A stretch of DNA of 64,000 nucleotides from Sphingomonas sp. Y57. Lineage in GTDB: Bacteria; Pseudomonadota; Alphaproteobacteria; Sphingomonadales; Sphingomonadaceae. Position numbers and translations under genes: made by a program. The DNA is taken from NCBI RefSeq assembly GCF_001015195.1, contig NZ_LDES01000095.1, positions 20,441 to 84,440 of the forward strand, read 5' to 3'. This document shows, in pieces, positions 1-9,184 of this stretch. Positions within the stretch are counted from its first letter, which is position 1, and each line of letters starts with the position of its first letter. The notes below the pieces were generated by a model, which was given only the letters and a program-made list of their open reading frames with translations, was not told the origin of the DNA and did no database searches.

Positions 1-1617
1 ACCGCCGATGCCGACCTCGACGAGATCGTCGCGAAGGGCCGCGTCCGCGCATCGACCACCCGGCGGGGCGGCGAGAACTTCACCGGCGATCTCGCTGTCA
101 GCATGCCGCTGATTCCCGGCAAGCTGGCCGTGCGGGCGGTCGTCGGCCAGGCCAGCTATTCGGGCTATATTCGCAGCAGCGTCGATGGCCGGACCCAGAT
201 AAACGATTACGACGCGCAGAATTACCGCTTCAAGATCAACTTCCAGCCGAGCGAGGCGCTCAGCCTCAAGGCGGGCTGGTCGCACAATATCGTCGACAGC
301 AGCGCTCAGGACGCCGCCCTTGACGACTTCAGCTCGCCCTTCACCTCGCGGCTGCCCGACAAGCGGGTGCTCGATATCTTCCACCTGACCGGTGGGCTTG
401 ATCTTGGCGGCATCGATATTACCAGCACGACCGGCTATATCGACTATGACACGCAATCGCGCGTGCCCCTCGCCGCCTTCGCCTTCACCCAGGTCAACAC
501 TATCAAATCGCTGAGCGAGGAACTGCGCATCGCATCGTCGGGCGACACCGCGCTGCAATGGCAGGTGGGCGGCCTCTACAAGGACACCAAGGAATATATC
601 AGCCAGGATCCCCGCCCCACCCTGGCGGGCGTCGCGATCACCAAATATCGCTCCAAATCCTACGCGCTGTTCGGCGAGCTCACCTACAAGCTCACCGACC
701 GGTTCGAAGCGACCGGCGGCCTGCGCTATTTCAAGGACAAGATCTTCGTCCGCCAGCTCGGTGCCTTCAATCCGGCATCGCCGCTGCTGGGTTTGAGGAC
801 CTCCAACTACAACAAGCTGACGGGTCGCGCGGTGCTGACCTGGAAGCCCTCCGAACAGATGATGGTCTACACATCCTATTCGACCGGCTTTCGCAGCGGC
901 TGGATCCAGGCTCCGGTGGTGCTGCTCACCCAGCCGACCTTCCCCGATGCCAATGCCGACTCGATCGAGAATTTCGAGGCGGGCAGCAAGGGCCGCGCGC
1001 TCGACGGATTGGTGAGCTACGACGCGGCGGTCTATCATATGAAATGGAAAGGCGTGCAGCAGCAGTTGATCGTGCCTGGCGGCTTTGCGGCGGTGCTCAA
1101 CGCCGGCAATGCGAGCGGCTGGGGCGCCGAGGCGGCGGTGACGCTCCATCCGACGCGGGCCTTGTCCTTCTCGGCTTCGGTGGGATGGAACGACCTGAAA
1201 TATGACCAGAATATCTTCCAGACCGTGACCGTGGCGGGAGTCGCCTCGCAGGCGCTACTCTTTCCCAAGGGAAGCAGGGTCAACGACTCGCCCGAATGGA
1301 CGATCGCGCTCGGCGCCGACTATCGCGGTCCGATCAGCGCAGGCCTCGACTTCTACGCCAGCACCGACTTCGCCTATACCTCCGCGCGAATATTGCGCTT
1401 CCTCAATGTCGCGACATTGAGCGCGACCCAATCGGACAAGATCAGCACCTTGTCGGCGACGATGGGGGTCGAGGCGAACCATTGGTCGATCGGTCTGTTC
1501 GCCGATAACCTGCTCGACGAACGGGGCGCGCTCTACGGCCGCAACGCACAGGTGCGCAACATCGCCTCGCGCCTGCGACCGCGCACGATCGGCATCCAGG
1601 CGTCGTTCAAATATTGA
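1..1617 (+). CDS. TonB-dependent receptor, 3' part (cut by window start)
   Basis: The reading frame is open from base 1, so the N-terminal plug lies outside the window. What remains (about 538 residues) is the beta-barrel of an outer-membrane active transporter. It shows alternating amphipathic strands, the barrel motif YTSYSTGFRSG near the middle, the PRTIGIQ signature close to the end, and a C-terminal aromatic residue (Tyr) typical of BAM substrates. Closest in style to the sphingomonad TBDRs elsewhere in this window. dsdA follows on the same strand after a short gap containing hairpins, so co-transcription is plausible. The substrate is unknown; the context suggests D-Ser-containing peptides or a related nutrient, which is inference only. 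Confidence 0.93.
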   Translation, partial: TADADLDEIVAKGRVRASTTRRGGENFTGDLAVSMPLIPGKLAVRAVVGQASYSGYIRSSVDGRTQINDYDAQNYRFKINFQPSEALSLKAGWSHNIVDSSAQDAALDDFSSPFTSRLPDKRVLDIFHLTGGLDLGGIDITSTTGYIDYDTQSRVPLAAFAFTQVNTIKSLSEELRIASSGDTALQWQVGGLYKDTKEYISQDPRPTLAGVAITKYRSKSYALFGELTYKLTDRFEATGGLRYFKDKIFVRQLGAFNPASPLLGLRTSNYNKLTGRAVLTWKPSEQMMVYTSYSTGFRSGWIQAPVVLLTQPTFPDANADSIENFEAGSKGRALDGLVSYDAAVYHMKWKGVQQQLIVPGGFAAVLNAGNASGWGAEAAVTLHPTRALSFSASVGWNDLKYDQNIFQTVTVAGVASQALLFPKGSRVNDSPEWTIALGADYRGPISAGLDFYASTDFAYTSARILRFLNVATLSATQSDKISTLSATMGVEANHWSIGLFADNLLDERGALYGRNAQVRNIASRLRPRTIGIQASFKY

Positions 1618-1628
1618 GGCGCGGGGCG

Positions 1629-1647
1629 GGCGCGATACCGTCGCGCC
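1629..1647 (+). terminator. Hairpin just downstream of the TBDR stop
   Basis: Seven-base-pair perfect stem (GGCGCGA / TCGCGCC) with a 5-base loop, starting 12 bases after the TBDR stop codon. No T-run follows, so it may protect the 3' end of the TBDR message rather than terminate. Similar stem-loops follow three other TBDR genes here. Confidence 0.4.
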
Positions 1648-1677
1648 AGCCCCCTCGACGACTGCCGCGACCGCGGA

Positions 1678-1708
1678 CCGGGCCGGGCGATGGAATCATC
1701 CGGCCCGG
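1678..1708 (+). terminator. Second hairpin between TBDR and dsdA
   Basis: Nine-base-pair inverted repeat (CCGGGCCGG at 1678-1686, CCGGCCCGG at 1700-1708) with a 13-base loop. The loop contains an in-frame ATG (1690) upstream of dsdA, which argues against that ATG being the real start. There is no T-run. It may be an attenuator or partial terminator. Confidence 0.4.
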
Positions 1709-1749
1709 CGTCCGTCGGCACGCGCAGCGTTCACCCTATGGGAAGATTG

Positions 1750-3033
1750 ATGCGCTCGACCGAACATAACCGACCCGCCGAAGCGTTGCGCGCATCGCTT
1801 CGGGCGGGAGAACCGACCATCTGGTCGAAGGGCGAACCGCCCCTCCCCCGCTCGTCGCCGTCCCTGGCCCTCACGCGTCTTGCCGACGCCCGCGCCCGTT
1901 TCGACCGCTTCGCGCCGGCGCTCGGCCGCCTGTTCGGCGAGGGAAGCTGGGACGGGCGGATCCGATCACCGCTCCGCGCCTATCCGATCGGCGCGGACGA
2001 CCGGACCGGGCTTTGGGTGAAATGCGATCACGAGCTTCCGCTCACCGGGACGATCAAGGCGCGCGGCGGCGTGCACGAAGTGCTCCAGTTCGTCGAGGAG
2101 ACGGCGCTGCGGCTCGGGCTCGTCACCTTGGGGGAGGACTATGCCTGCCTCGCAGACGCCAGGGCGCGTACGGCGCTCGCGGAGCGGCGGGTCGGGGTTG
2201 GCAGCACCGGCAATCTTGGCCTGAGCGTCGGCATGGCCGCCAGGGCTTTCGGCCTCCAGGCCGAGGTGCATATGTCGGCCGACGCGAAAGCCTGGAAGAA
2301 GGTGCGGCTGCGTGCGCTGGGCGTGGAGGTCGTCGAGCATGAGGGCGATTATGCCGATGCGGTCGCAGCGGCGCGTGCCCGCTTCCAGGCGCTCGGCGAC
2401 CATGCGCATTTCGTCGATGACGAGCATAGCGAGGCTCTGTTCGTCGGCTATGCCGTCGCCGCCTATGAGCTCGCCGAACAGCTCGAGGCGGCCGGCATCG
2501 GTATCGACGATGAGCATCCCCTGTTCGTCTATCTGCCTTGCGGGGTCGGGGGGGCACCTGGCGGGATCAGTTACGGCCTGAAGGCGATCTATGGCGACGA
2601 TGTCCGCTGCGTCTTCGCCGAGCCGGTCGCGTCGGCGTCGATGCTGGCGGCGCTGGCTTTTCCCGGACCCCAGCCGACATCGGTCTATGCGCTCGGCCTG
2701 ACGAACCGCACCCTCGCGGATGGGCTCGCGACGCCAGCCGCCTCGCAATTGGTGCTCGACCTGGTCGGCGATGAGATCGATGCTGTCGTCGCCCTCCCCG
2801 ACGATCGCTTCCTCCATTGGGTGGGCGAGGCCTGGGCCGCGGCGCGAGTCCGCGTCGAGCCCTCGGCGGCCGCCGGCTTCGCCGCCTGGGATCATCTGGC
2901 CCATGTCTCGCGTGGCGCCGACCGCCCCGCGTACCTCTACCGGGGCTGGGCCCGCGCGACGCATATCGTCTGGACGACCGGCGGCGCGATGCTGCCCGAC
3001 GCGGAGTTCAGGGCCCTGCTGCCGAGCGTCTGA
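1750..3033 (+). CDS. dsdA: D-serine ammonia-lyase (D-serine dehydratase)
   Basis: PLP enzyme of fold type II converting D-serine to pyruvate and ammonia in the cytoplasm. 427 aa from the chosen start, close to the E. coli DsdA length of about 440. Visible signatures: the Schiff-base lysine in TGTIKARGG (Lys103), the phosphate-binding loop GSTGNLGLS, HMSADAKAWKK, and the glycine-rich PCGVGGAPGG. The ATG at 1750 has GGAAG about 5 bases upstream. The frame is open to an ATG at 1690, but that lies in a hairpin loop. No dsdC or dsdX neighbour is present; the gene follows a TBDR and converges on the hydroxyproline dehydratase gene. Supports D-amino acid use by the island. Confidence 0.95.
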   Translation: MRSTEHNRPAEALRASLRAGEPTIWSKGEPPLPRSSPSLALTRLADARARFDRFAPALGRLFGEGSWDGRIRSPLRAYPIGADDRTGLWVKCDHELPLTGTIKARGGVHEVLQFVEETALRLGLVTLGEDYACLADARARTALAERRVGVGSTGNLGLSVGMAARAFGLQAEVHMSADAKAWKKVRLRALGVEVVEHEGDYADAVAAARARFQALGDHAHFVDDEHSEALFVGYAVAAYELAEQLEAAGIGIDDEHPLFVYLPCGVGGAPGGISYGLKAIYGDDVRCVFAEPVASASMLAALAFPGPQPTSVYALGLTNRTLADGLATPAASQLVLDLVGDEIDAVVALPDDRFLHWVGEAWAAARVRVEPSAAAGFAAWDHLAHVSRGADRPAYLYRGWARATHIVWTTGGAMLPDAEFRALLPSV

Positions 3034-3125
3034 GGAACCCGCAGTTGTCGGAGGCCTGTCGTGCGCACCGACTGCGCTCCCTCAGGTCGATCGTGCTTTG
3101 TGGAACGGTCCCGTCCAGCGCCCCT

Positions 3126-4174
3126 TCAACGCAGGAAGAATCCGTTGCGCATCTCATCATCGCGATCGAACAGGAAGCTGGAGCGTCCCACGACATAGGC
3201 GCTGCCGGAAACCTCCGGCGTGACCGTCGCATAGCCTTCGTCAACGCCCTCCCCAATCAGCCTGACGTCCATGAAGCTGCCGGTGATGCTCTCGATCCGG
3301 ATGCTGTCCGCCAGATTGAGCCGTCCCCTGGCCCGTTCGAGCGCGGCGCGGGCGCTGACCCCCGATCCGGTCGCCGACCGGTCGACTTCACCGTCGGCGA
3401 ACACGGTCACGTTCCGACTGTGCACGGCGGGATCCGCCGATGGCGCTACAAGATCGTGCCGTAGAGAAAGCTCAGATCCGGCCCATGAGGATGATCGATG
3501 GGGATGCTTTCGGCCACGGCACGCTTTATCGCCCGGCCCGCCTCGATCAGGCGGCCGATATCTGCCTTTTCAAGCGAAAGCCCAAGCGTTTTGGCATCGA
3601 CGATCGCGTAGAAGGCGCCGCCAAAGGTAATATCATAATCGACCGGTCCATAGCCTGGCACATCGACACACTGATCGGATCTATAAACAAAGGATGGCAC
3701 ATTCTTGAACGAAGTCGTCCGAACGACCTCGCCTTCCCAATGCGCTCGCGCCTCGATCCGGCCGGCCGGGACGTTGAATGTCACCTCGGCGCGATCGACG
3801 AGCCCCGCTTCCGCCACAAACTTGGTCAGCGCGATGATCGCGTGACCGCACATCGTGCTATAGCCTTCGTTGTGAAGGAAGAAGACATCGAAGTCCGCCG
3901 TGGAAGATCGGCTCAGGACGGCACCGTACATGTCGGCATGCCCCCGGGGCTCCCACATCAGCCCGGTGCGGATATGATCGAGACGGTCTCGAAAGAAGCG
4001 CCGCTTCTCGAGAACATCGGCGCCCTCGATGAGCGGGAGACCACCGGTGATGATGCGTAGTGGCTCGCCGCCGGTGTGCATGTCCACGACACTCACCGCC
4101 GATCCATGACCCTCCAGCCGGTGCAGATAGCGATCGAGCGCGCGCTTGCCCTCGCCTTCGAAAATCGGCGTCAA
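3126..4174 (-). pseudogene. trans-3-hydroxy-L-proline dehydratase (proline racemase family), frameshifted
   Basis: Proline racemase / hydroxyproline epimerase fold in two frames. Part one (4174 to 3446, 242 aa) carries DMHTGGEP and the catalytic cysteine in TMCGHAI (Cys109), then stops after FLYGTIL. Part two resumes one base out of phase and carries NVTVFADGEVDRSATGSG and the C-terminus. Rejoining by one base near 3447-3450 gives about 349 aa, the family's normal length. The second catalytic position, Cys in racemases and epimerases, is Thr (DRSATGSG). That Cys/Thr pair marks trans-3-hydroxy-L-proline dehydratases, which make delta1-pyrroline-2-carboxylate. Start is TTG with GGAGG 6 bases upstream. 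Last gene of the left - strand operon, after the OCD reductase. Either a true recent pseudogene or a base-call error. Confidence 0.85.
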
Positions 4175-4319
4175 CCCACACCTCCGTCTGGCAGTACGGG
4201 ATTGAGGCCCGCCACGCTCATATCGTGACCGCTTACCGAATTCCTGATCATGCGACCCGCCGAGCTGTGGAACAGGGTCAGGAGAAGAGGGGATGTCGCC
4301 AAACGCACGGACGCGACAA

Positions 4320-5261
4320 TCATGCCAGCCGGCGCATCACCGCCTGGACAGCGGCAAGGTCCTCGACCGCACTTCCGACGGATTTGAACATAGTGATCTC
4401 GTCCAAGTGCCGGCGCCCCTCGACCCTACGCGCCGTAAGATCGTAAAAATCGCCCCTGACCTGTTCTCGGCGGATCACCCCGCGCGCAAGCGGCTGAAGA
4501 ATATCCCCCGCCTCTGCCATCGCGCCCTCCATCGTATCGACGAAGATCGACCCGCGGCGGACGGTCTCGTCGTCGCATTCCCTCGTGTCGGGCGAGAAAG
4601 CGCCTACGAGATCGACATGCGTCCCCGCACGGAGCCACTCTCCCTCGAGGACCGGCTCGCTGGCCGAGGTCGCGCAGGACACGATGTCTGCCGCCTGTAC
4701 GGCAAGGGCGAGCGCCTCGGCGGCTTCGATCTCGATATCGGGCGAGATCAGCCCACGCGCTTGCGCGACGGTTTCCGCGACGCGTTGAGGGTCGCGCCCC
4801 CAAAAGGCGATATGGCGGATGGGCCGCGCGCAGGCATGCGCCGCGGCCATATAGGGGGCGAGCGCACCCGTGCCGATCACGAGCAGTCGCCTGCTGTCGG
4901 CTCGCGCCAGCAGGCGCGCCGCCAGGGCCGAGGCGGCTGCCGTGCGCAATCGCGTGATCGCGCCGCCGTCGAGCAGCGCTTTTGGAGCACCACGTTCATC
5001 GAAGGCGAGAATGGCGCCTTGGATCGTCGCGATGCTCCTTTCCCGATTGTCCGGAAAGACATTGACGCATTTGACCATACCGCCGCCCTCGGCGGCAAAG
5101 GCCGGCATCATCAGGAAAAGGCGATCACCATCGCCGCCCGGCACCGGAACATGGAAGCGCGGTGGCGCCAACAGGCCGCTGCGAAAGGCGACTTCCAAGT
5201 CGTCGATGAGGATCGGCAGCGGACAAGCCGCCTCGATCTGCCGGGCATCAAGCTGGATCAT
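4320..5261 (-). CDS. Ornithine cyclodeaminase/mu-crystallin family reductase, probable delta1-pyrroline-2-carboxylate reductase
   Basis: NAD(P)-dependent enzyme of the OCD/mu-crystallin/LhpI family, 313 aa. It has the conserved lysine in MVKCVNVFP (Lys64), the RTAAASALAA helix (Arg106) and the Rossmann loop GTGALAP (about 130-136). Members of this family act as ornithine cyclodeaminases, alanine dehydrogenases or ketimine reductases. Sitting just upstream of a trans-3-hydroxyproline dehydratase in the same operon, the most likely reaction is delta1-pyrroline-2-carboxylate to L-proline, as in LhpI-type pathways. ATG start preceded by AAGGGGG. Gaps of about 145 bases separate it from both neighbours. 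Substrate is inferred from context only. Confidence 0.85.
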   Translation of the reverse strand: MIQLDARQIEAACPLPILIDDLEVAFRSGLLAPPRFHVPVPGGDGDRLFLMMPAFAAEGGGMVKCVNVFPDNRERSIATIQGAILAFDERGAPKALLDGGAITRLRTAAASALAARLLARADSRRLLVIGTGALAPYMAAAHACARPIRHIAFWGRDPQRVAETVAQARGLISPDIEIEAAEALALAVQAADIVSCATSASEPVLEGEWLRAGTHVDLVGAFSPDTRECDDETVRRGSIFVDTMEGAMAEAGDILQPLARGVIRREQVRGDFYDLTARRVEGRRHLDEITMFKSVGSAVEDLAAVQAVMRRLA

Positions 5262-5407
5262 GACCTGCCCCCTTTTCCATCTTCAACGGCGTGAGGTTCA
5301 GGAGCCTGCGCGGCCAGGACCGCGCGCGACGTCGCAAGGAGGCGCAGGGCGACCGCGACCTCGGTACCTCGGGCACAGCCGGGAGGTTTTCCTAGCGTCG
5401 CCACGGG

Positions 5408-6826
5408 TCACCCACAGCAGATCGGGTGGCCGATCGAAAAGCCTCGGCGCGAGGCGCGATAAGCCAGCACATCGTCCGAAGGCACCGGACGCGGCGCCGT
5501 CAGCAGGGGGTTTAGCGGTAAGGCGGCGTGGTCGACGACCACTCCATCCTTGATGACCCTGTGGACGCTCCGATAGTGATCGGGCGACATGAGCGGATCA
5601 TGGTCGAGGATGACGAGGTCGGCGGTCTTGCCTGGCTCCAGCGTTCCGAGCTCCGCGCCCTTGCCATAGGCGACCGCCACGTTGCGGGTCGCCGCTTTCA
5701 GGCTCTCCATGGGCGAGAGCCCGAGCTCGTCCATCGCCTTCAGCCAGAAGATATGGCCTTGGTCCAGGTCGTAGAGGCAGTCCTCACCAGGCATATATTT
5801 GCCCCAGTGCGGATCGGACGCCATCTCCGGGGCATAGAGGCCACCGTCGGTGCCGAGCAGCACGGTAACGCCGGCTCGAATAAGCCCGGGAACATTGCGG
5901 TTCGCCTCGGCAACCGTGTTCGAATAGGCCTCGCCGCAACCCACGGCCCAGTCGAGGCGACGGCGCGTGATGGGGAAGACCACACAAGCGGTGTTGCCGC
6001 GCACCATCATGTCAAAGGTCGATTCCGGGATGGGCGTCGGGCCCGTGAAATTGCCGTGCTGGATGAGGTCCGCACCCGCCGCGACGGCCATCCGCAAGCT
6101 CTCGACGGTGTTGCTGTGCGCCTGCGCGGTCGTGCCGGCCCGGTGCGCCTCCTCGACGATCACGCGCTGTACCGCATCGGAGAACACCAGGAAGATCGGC
6201 GTGGAGCCGGTGCGATGATCGCTCGAGGCATATTTGACGAAGTCGATACCCTTGCCGAGATAGGCCCGGATCTCCTCGCGCACCTGCTCGGGCGTCATCG
6301 CGGTCAGATGCGCGCCGGCATTGTCGGTCCAGGCCGTATTGATGCGCTCGACGATGGCGGGGCTCGCCACATCGAGGGTCTTGGGAAAGAAATCGGGCGA
6401 GCATGGGCCGTCCAGCCCGATGATATTGCCGGCGCAGAAGATCCGGCTGCCTTGCATCTCGCCGGCATTGATACGGTCGCGCGTCGCGATCAGCGCCCGC
6501 CGCGGGCCCCAGGTGTCGAAAACGGTGGTAACGCCGCGCTTGAGCGCCACCTGCGCCGCTTCGATGATCAAATCCTCATATCGACCATCGTGAAGCAACA
6601 GATTCTCGAGGCGGACATCGGCGAGCAGGTGAACATTGGCGTTCATCAGGCCCGGAATGATATATTTTCCGGTCGCATCTATCCGCTCGGCAGCTGGCTG
6701 GTCGCCGAGTTCGTCGAGCCCTGCGATCGCCTTGATGCGCCCCGCCTCGATCCAGATCGACTTGCCTTCGATGGGCCGGTCGGAGACGCCATCGAGGATC
6801 GTCGCGCCCGAGATTATGACTGCCAT
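5408..6826 (-). CDS. Imidazolonepropionase-like amidohydrolase (possible Xaa-Pro dipeptidase type)
   Basis: Amidohydrolase-superfamily TIM barrel, 472 aa, no signal peptide. Metal-site features: NANVHLL after PGLM (residues about 62-68), the lysine in DFVKYASSDH, histidines in AQAHSN and LIQHGNF, and the aspartate in LLGTDGGLY. The first motif is normally DxHxH; here it reads N-A-N-V-H, so the first metal histidine is replaced by Asn64. Some bacterial members of this group are prolidases or dipeptidases, which fits a position directly after a CocE peptidase gene in a peptide operon, but specificity cannot be told from sequence. The frame is open 350 bases further upstream; ATG 6826 was chosen because of GGAAGG about 7 bases before it. 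Confidence 0.85.
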   Translation of the reverse strand: MAVIISGATILDGVSDRPIEGKSIWIEAGRIKAIAGLDELGDQPAAERIDATGKYIIPGLMNANVHLLADVRLENLLLHDGRYEDLIIEAAQVALKRGVTTVFDTWGPRRALIATRDRINAGEMQGSRIFCAGNIIGLDGPCSPDFFPKTLDVASPAIVERINTAWTDNAGAHLTAMTPEQVREEIRAYLGKGIDFVKYASSDHRTGSTPIFLVFSDAVQRVIVEEAHRAGTTAQAHSNTVESLRMAVAAGADLIQHGNFTGPTPIPESTFDMMVRGNTACVVFPITRRRLDWAVGCGEAYSNTVAEANRNVPGLIRAGVTVLLGTDGGLYAPEMASDPHWGKYMPGEDCLYDLDQGHIFWLKAMDELGLSPMESLKAATRNVAVAYGKGAELGTLEPGKTADLVILDHDPLMSPDHYRSVHRVIKDGVVVDHAALPLNPLLTAPRPVPSDDVLAYRASRRGFSIGHPICCG

Positions 6827-6890
6827 GATGATACCTTCCGGGAGTGTTGAGGGGGCGCGGCTACCCGATGGGATGAGCGCGGGGGCTCGG

Positions 6891-8813
6891 TCATGCCGAC
6901 ATCTCGGCCGGCTCCTCGCCCAACAGGCCGTCTGGCGCGCCGAGAATCGACACAAGCAGATGGGTGGGATGGTCCGGGTCGTGAAAGACGCTCTGGGTCG
7001 CGGGCACGGGCTCGCCCGATCCGCCACCGAGATTGGCATTCCGATCGAATTTGGGAAAATCGGCGGAGGCGATGTCGAGGCGCAGCCGGTGCCCCGCCTT
7101 GAAGCGGTTCGCCGTGGCCCACAGGTCGATCTCGAAGCGATAGACGCGATCGGGCTCGAGCAGCATCGCCTGACCATCGGGGTCGCGATAGCGCGCCCGC
7201 AGGGTACTGCTCAGCAGCTGGATGGCCCGGCCATCGGGAAAAACGTCACTGATACGGGCGGTGAAATCGGTGTCGATTGCGCTGGAGCTCGCATAGAGGA
7301 TGAGGCGCAGCGGACCGATGACATCGACATCCTGCGTCAGCACCGCTGTGGTATAGCATAGCACGTCCGCTCGGCATTGCGCCTCGCTGACATCGACGCT
7401 GCCGGGCGCGTAGACGCTGGAAAGGATGCTGCCGCCCAACGTCGGGGCCGGGTCGTGCGGATCATAGACATAGCTGTCCGGCGGCGACGGTTGCCATGGC
7501 CTATCGGGCGAGAGCGTGCCGCCAGCGCCGATATAAAGGCTATGCATCCGGGCCTCGGGCGGAGGCCAGCTTGGAGTGCTACGCCACTCGCCGGCTCCCA
7601 TCAGATAATAGGTGACGACGGGCCAATCATCGAGCGCGTCCGCTCGTACGGCGGCATACCAGCGCAACAGGAGATCGCGCATGATCGCGCGACCATCATC
7701 GTCGGGACTGGTGATCCGATAGATGCGATCGAGTTCAGCCCGACCTTCGCGCCCTTCGCGATAGCCCGGCATATTGTGGGCGTTGGGCGTGATCACCAGG
7801 CGGCTCCGCGACCTCACCGGCTCGACCGCATCCCGCGCGAGCATCTGCCACGTGGCGAGGGTGTCGCCATTGCCCCAATCGTACCAGCCCGTGGTGACGA
7901 GCGCCGGCGCGTTCAGCGATCGAATGAGTGCGACCGCGTCCGTCTGCGGAAAAGTGAAAAGGCCATAAGGAATATGATGACCGAACAGCGCGGACATCTC
8001 GCTGCCAAGGGTGATATTCGGCTCACCGGTGACCAGCCTGACAAGATCTGCTCGTTGCACCGGGCCGGCGGTCAGGAAGCGCTCCCACAACCACCGCTTG
8101 CGTTCGACGAGCGAAAGACCCCGGAGAACCGGATAGTGTTCGAACAGCGCGTCGGGCCACGGCAGGTGCAACGGGCTGTTGAAATAGCCGGTCGCCAGCG
8201 TTTCCGGCATCATCTGATGTTCCATCTCCACATAGGAGATCGGCACCTTCGCTTCGCCCTTGCCGACCGAGCGGGAAAAGGCGTTGACGTAAAGATGGTA
8301 ATTCGGCGTATCGACCGGACTGACGCCAATACCGGCGACTTCAGGGGCGATCGCCGACATTCGCGGATGCAGCGACATGCCCCACTGCGTGGTTCCGAGA
8401 TAGGATCCTCCGGCCGACCCGACAAAGCCATCATACCAGGGCTGGTGCGTCACCCATTCGACGAAGTCGACGCCATCCTCACCCTCATAAATGAAGCTGT
8501 CCCAATGGTCTGGTTCGCTGTCGCCGGTACCCCGGACATCCTGTATGGCGACGACATAGCCATGCTCGGCGAATGCACTGACGTCCCTGAAGGTTTCGCG
8601 GCCATAAGGCGTGCGTATGGCAATCGTCGGCGCAGAAAGGACGGGGGGGAAATAGAGATCGGTGGCGAGGCGGATGCCGTCGCGCATGGCGACCAAAACC
8701 GTCTCCTTGCGGATCTGGCCAGGCTCGAATCGCGTGCCGGCGTGATGGGCGCCGTCCAGAATATTCTGAAGATCAGGCGCGACGTCTCCGAGCAGCGGGA
8801 ATGGATCGATCAC
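6891..8813 (-). CDS. CocE/NonD family alpha/beta hydrolase, X-Pro dipeptidyl-peptidase-like (copy 1)
   Basis: Serine hydrolase of the CocE/NonD (PepX-like S15) family, 640 aa: alpha/beta-hydrolase core with cap and a C-terminal jelly-roll domain. Triad visible as Ser137 in GSAGGSYLG, Asp312 in GWYDWGNGD and His346 in NAHNMPG; the DVRGTGDSE strand lies just before. Family members cleave X-Pro peptides or act as amino-ester hydrolases. Start is GTG with GAGGGA 5 bases upstream, overlapping the stop of the truncated aldo/keto reductase (GTGA). An ATG 25 codons upstream is also in frame but has no better ribosome site. Very similar along its length to the CocE gene at 18498-20438. No signal peptide, so probably cytoplasmic. 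Confidence 0.93.
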   Translation of the reverse strand: MIDPFPLLGDVAPDLQNILDGAHHAGTRFEPGQIRKETVLVAMRDGIRLATDLYFPPVLSAPTIAIRTPYGRETFRDVSAFAEHGYVVAIQDVRGTGDSEPDHWDSFIYEGEDGVDFVEWVTHQPWYDGFVGSAGGSYLGTTQWGMSLHPRMSAIAPEVAGIGVSPVDTPNYHLYVNAFSRSVGKGEAKVPISYVEMEHQMMPETLATGYFNSPLHLPWPDALFEHYPVLRGLSLVERKRWLWERFLTAGPVQRADLVRLVTGEPNITLGSEMSALFGHHIPYGLFTFPQTDAVALIRSLNAPALVTTGWYDWGNGDTLATWQMLARDAVEPVRSRSRLVITPNAHNMPGYREGREGRAELDRIYRITSPDDDGRAIMRDLLLRWYAAVRADALDDWPVVTYYLMGAGEWRSTPSWPPPEARMHSLYIGAGGTLSPDRPWQPSPPDSYVYDPHDPAPTLGGSILSSVYAPGSVDVSEAQCRADVLCYTTAVLTQDVDVIGPLRLILYASSSAIDTDFTARISDVFPDGRAIQLLSSTLRARYRDPDGQAMLLEPDRVYRFEIDLWATANRFKAGHRLRLDIASADFPKFDRNANLGGGSGEPVPATQSVFHDPDHPTHLLVSILGAPDGLLGEEPAEMSA

Positions 8814-9184
8814 GATATTCCCTCGATGGTCTGCTCGCGCCGGAAGTCCAGGGCCCCCGAAAGCGGCCCCGGGCGTCCGCTGCTGCACTTGGTTTGGATG
8901 ACGATTTCATCGCGCAGGCCAGGCGAGCGCTTGAGGACTTCTGCGAAGGCCTGCTCCGATTTTCCGCTTCCGTAAGACTTGGCCAGGTCGAAGATATTGA
9001 CCCCGCTTTCATGGGCCGCGGCAACGACCCGCGCCGCCCTCTCAACCGAATCTGCGGCTAATGGCTCTTTGGAGGGGCAACGCGCGGCACCATCTGCCCC
9101 TCGTTCCCAGCCCAGGTCAGCGCAGCCATAGGCTATGCGCGAGATTGTCAGGTCGGTCTGGGGAACTCGATAAGTCCTCATCAT
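8810..9184 (-). pseudogene. Aldo/keto reductase, N-terminal fragment only
   Basis: 124 residues matching the first third of an aldo/keto reductase: beta1 with ISRIAYGCADLGW, the catalytic Asp/Tyr region FDLAKSYGSGKSEQ, and the lysine strand VIQTKC. The frame then stops (DFRREQTIEGIS) where a full protein of about 320 aa would continue into the His strand, the remaining barrel and the NADPH site. The gene starts in an ATGA overlap with the dipeptidase upstream, and its stop overlaps the GTG of the CocE gene. The overlaps imply an old operon member cut by an internal deletion that kept translational coupling. Probably inactive. The second copy of this locus has no equivalent. Confidence 0.8.
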
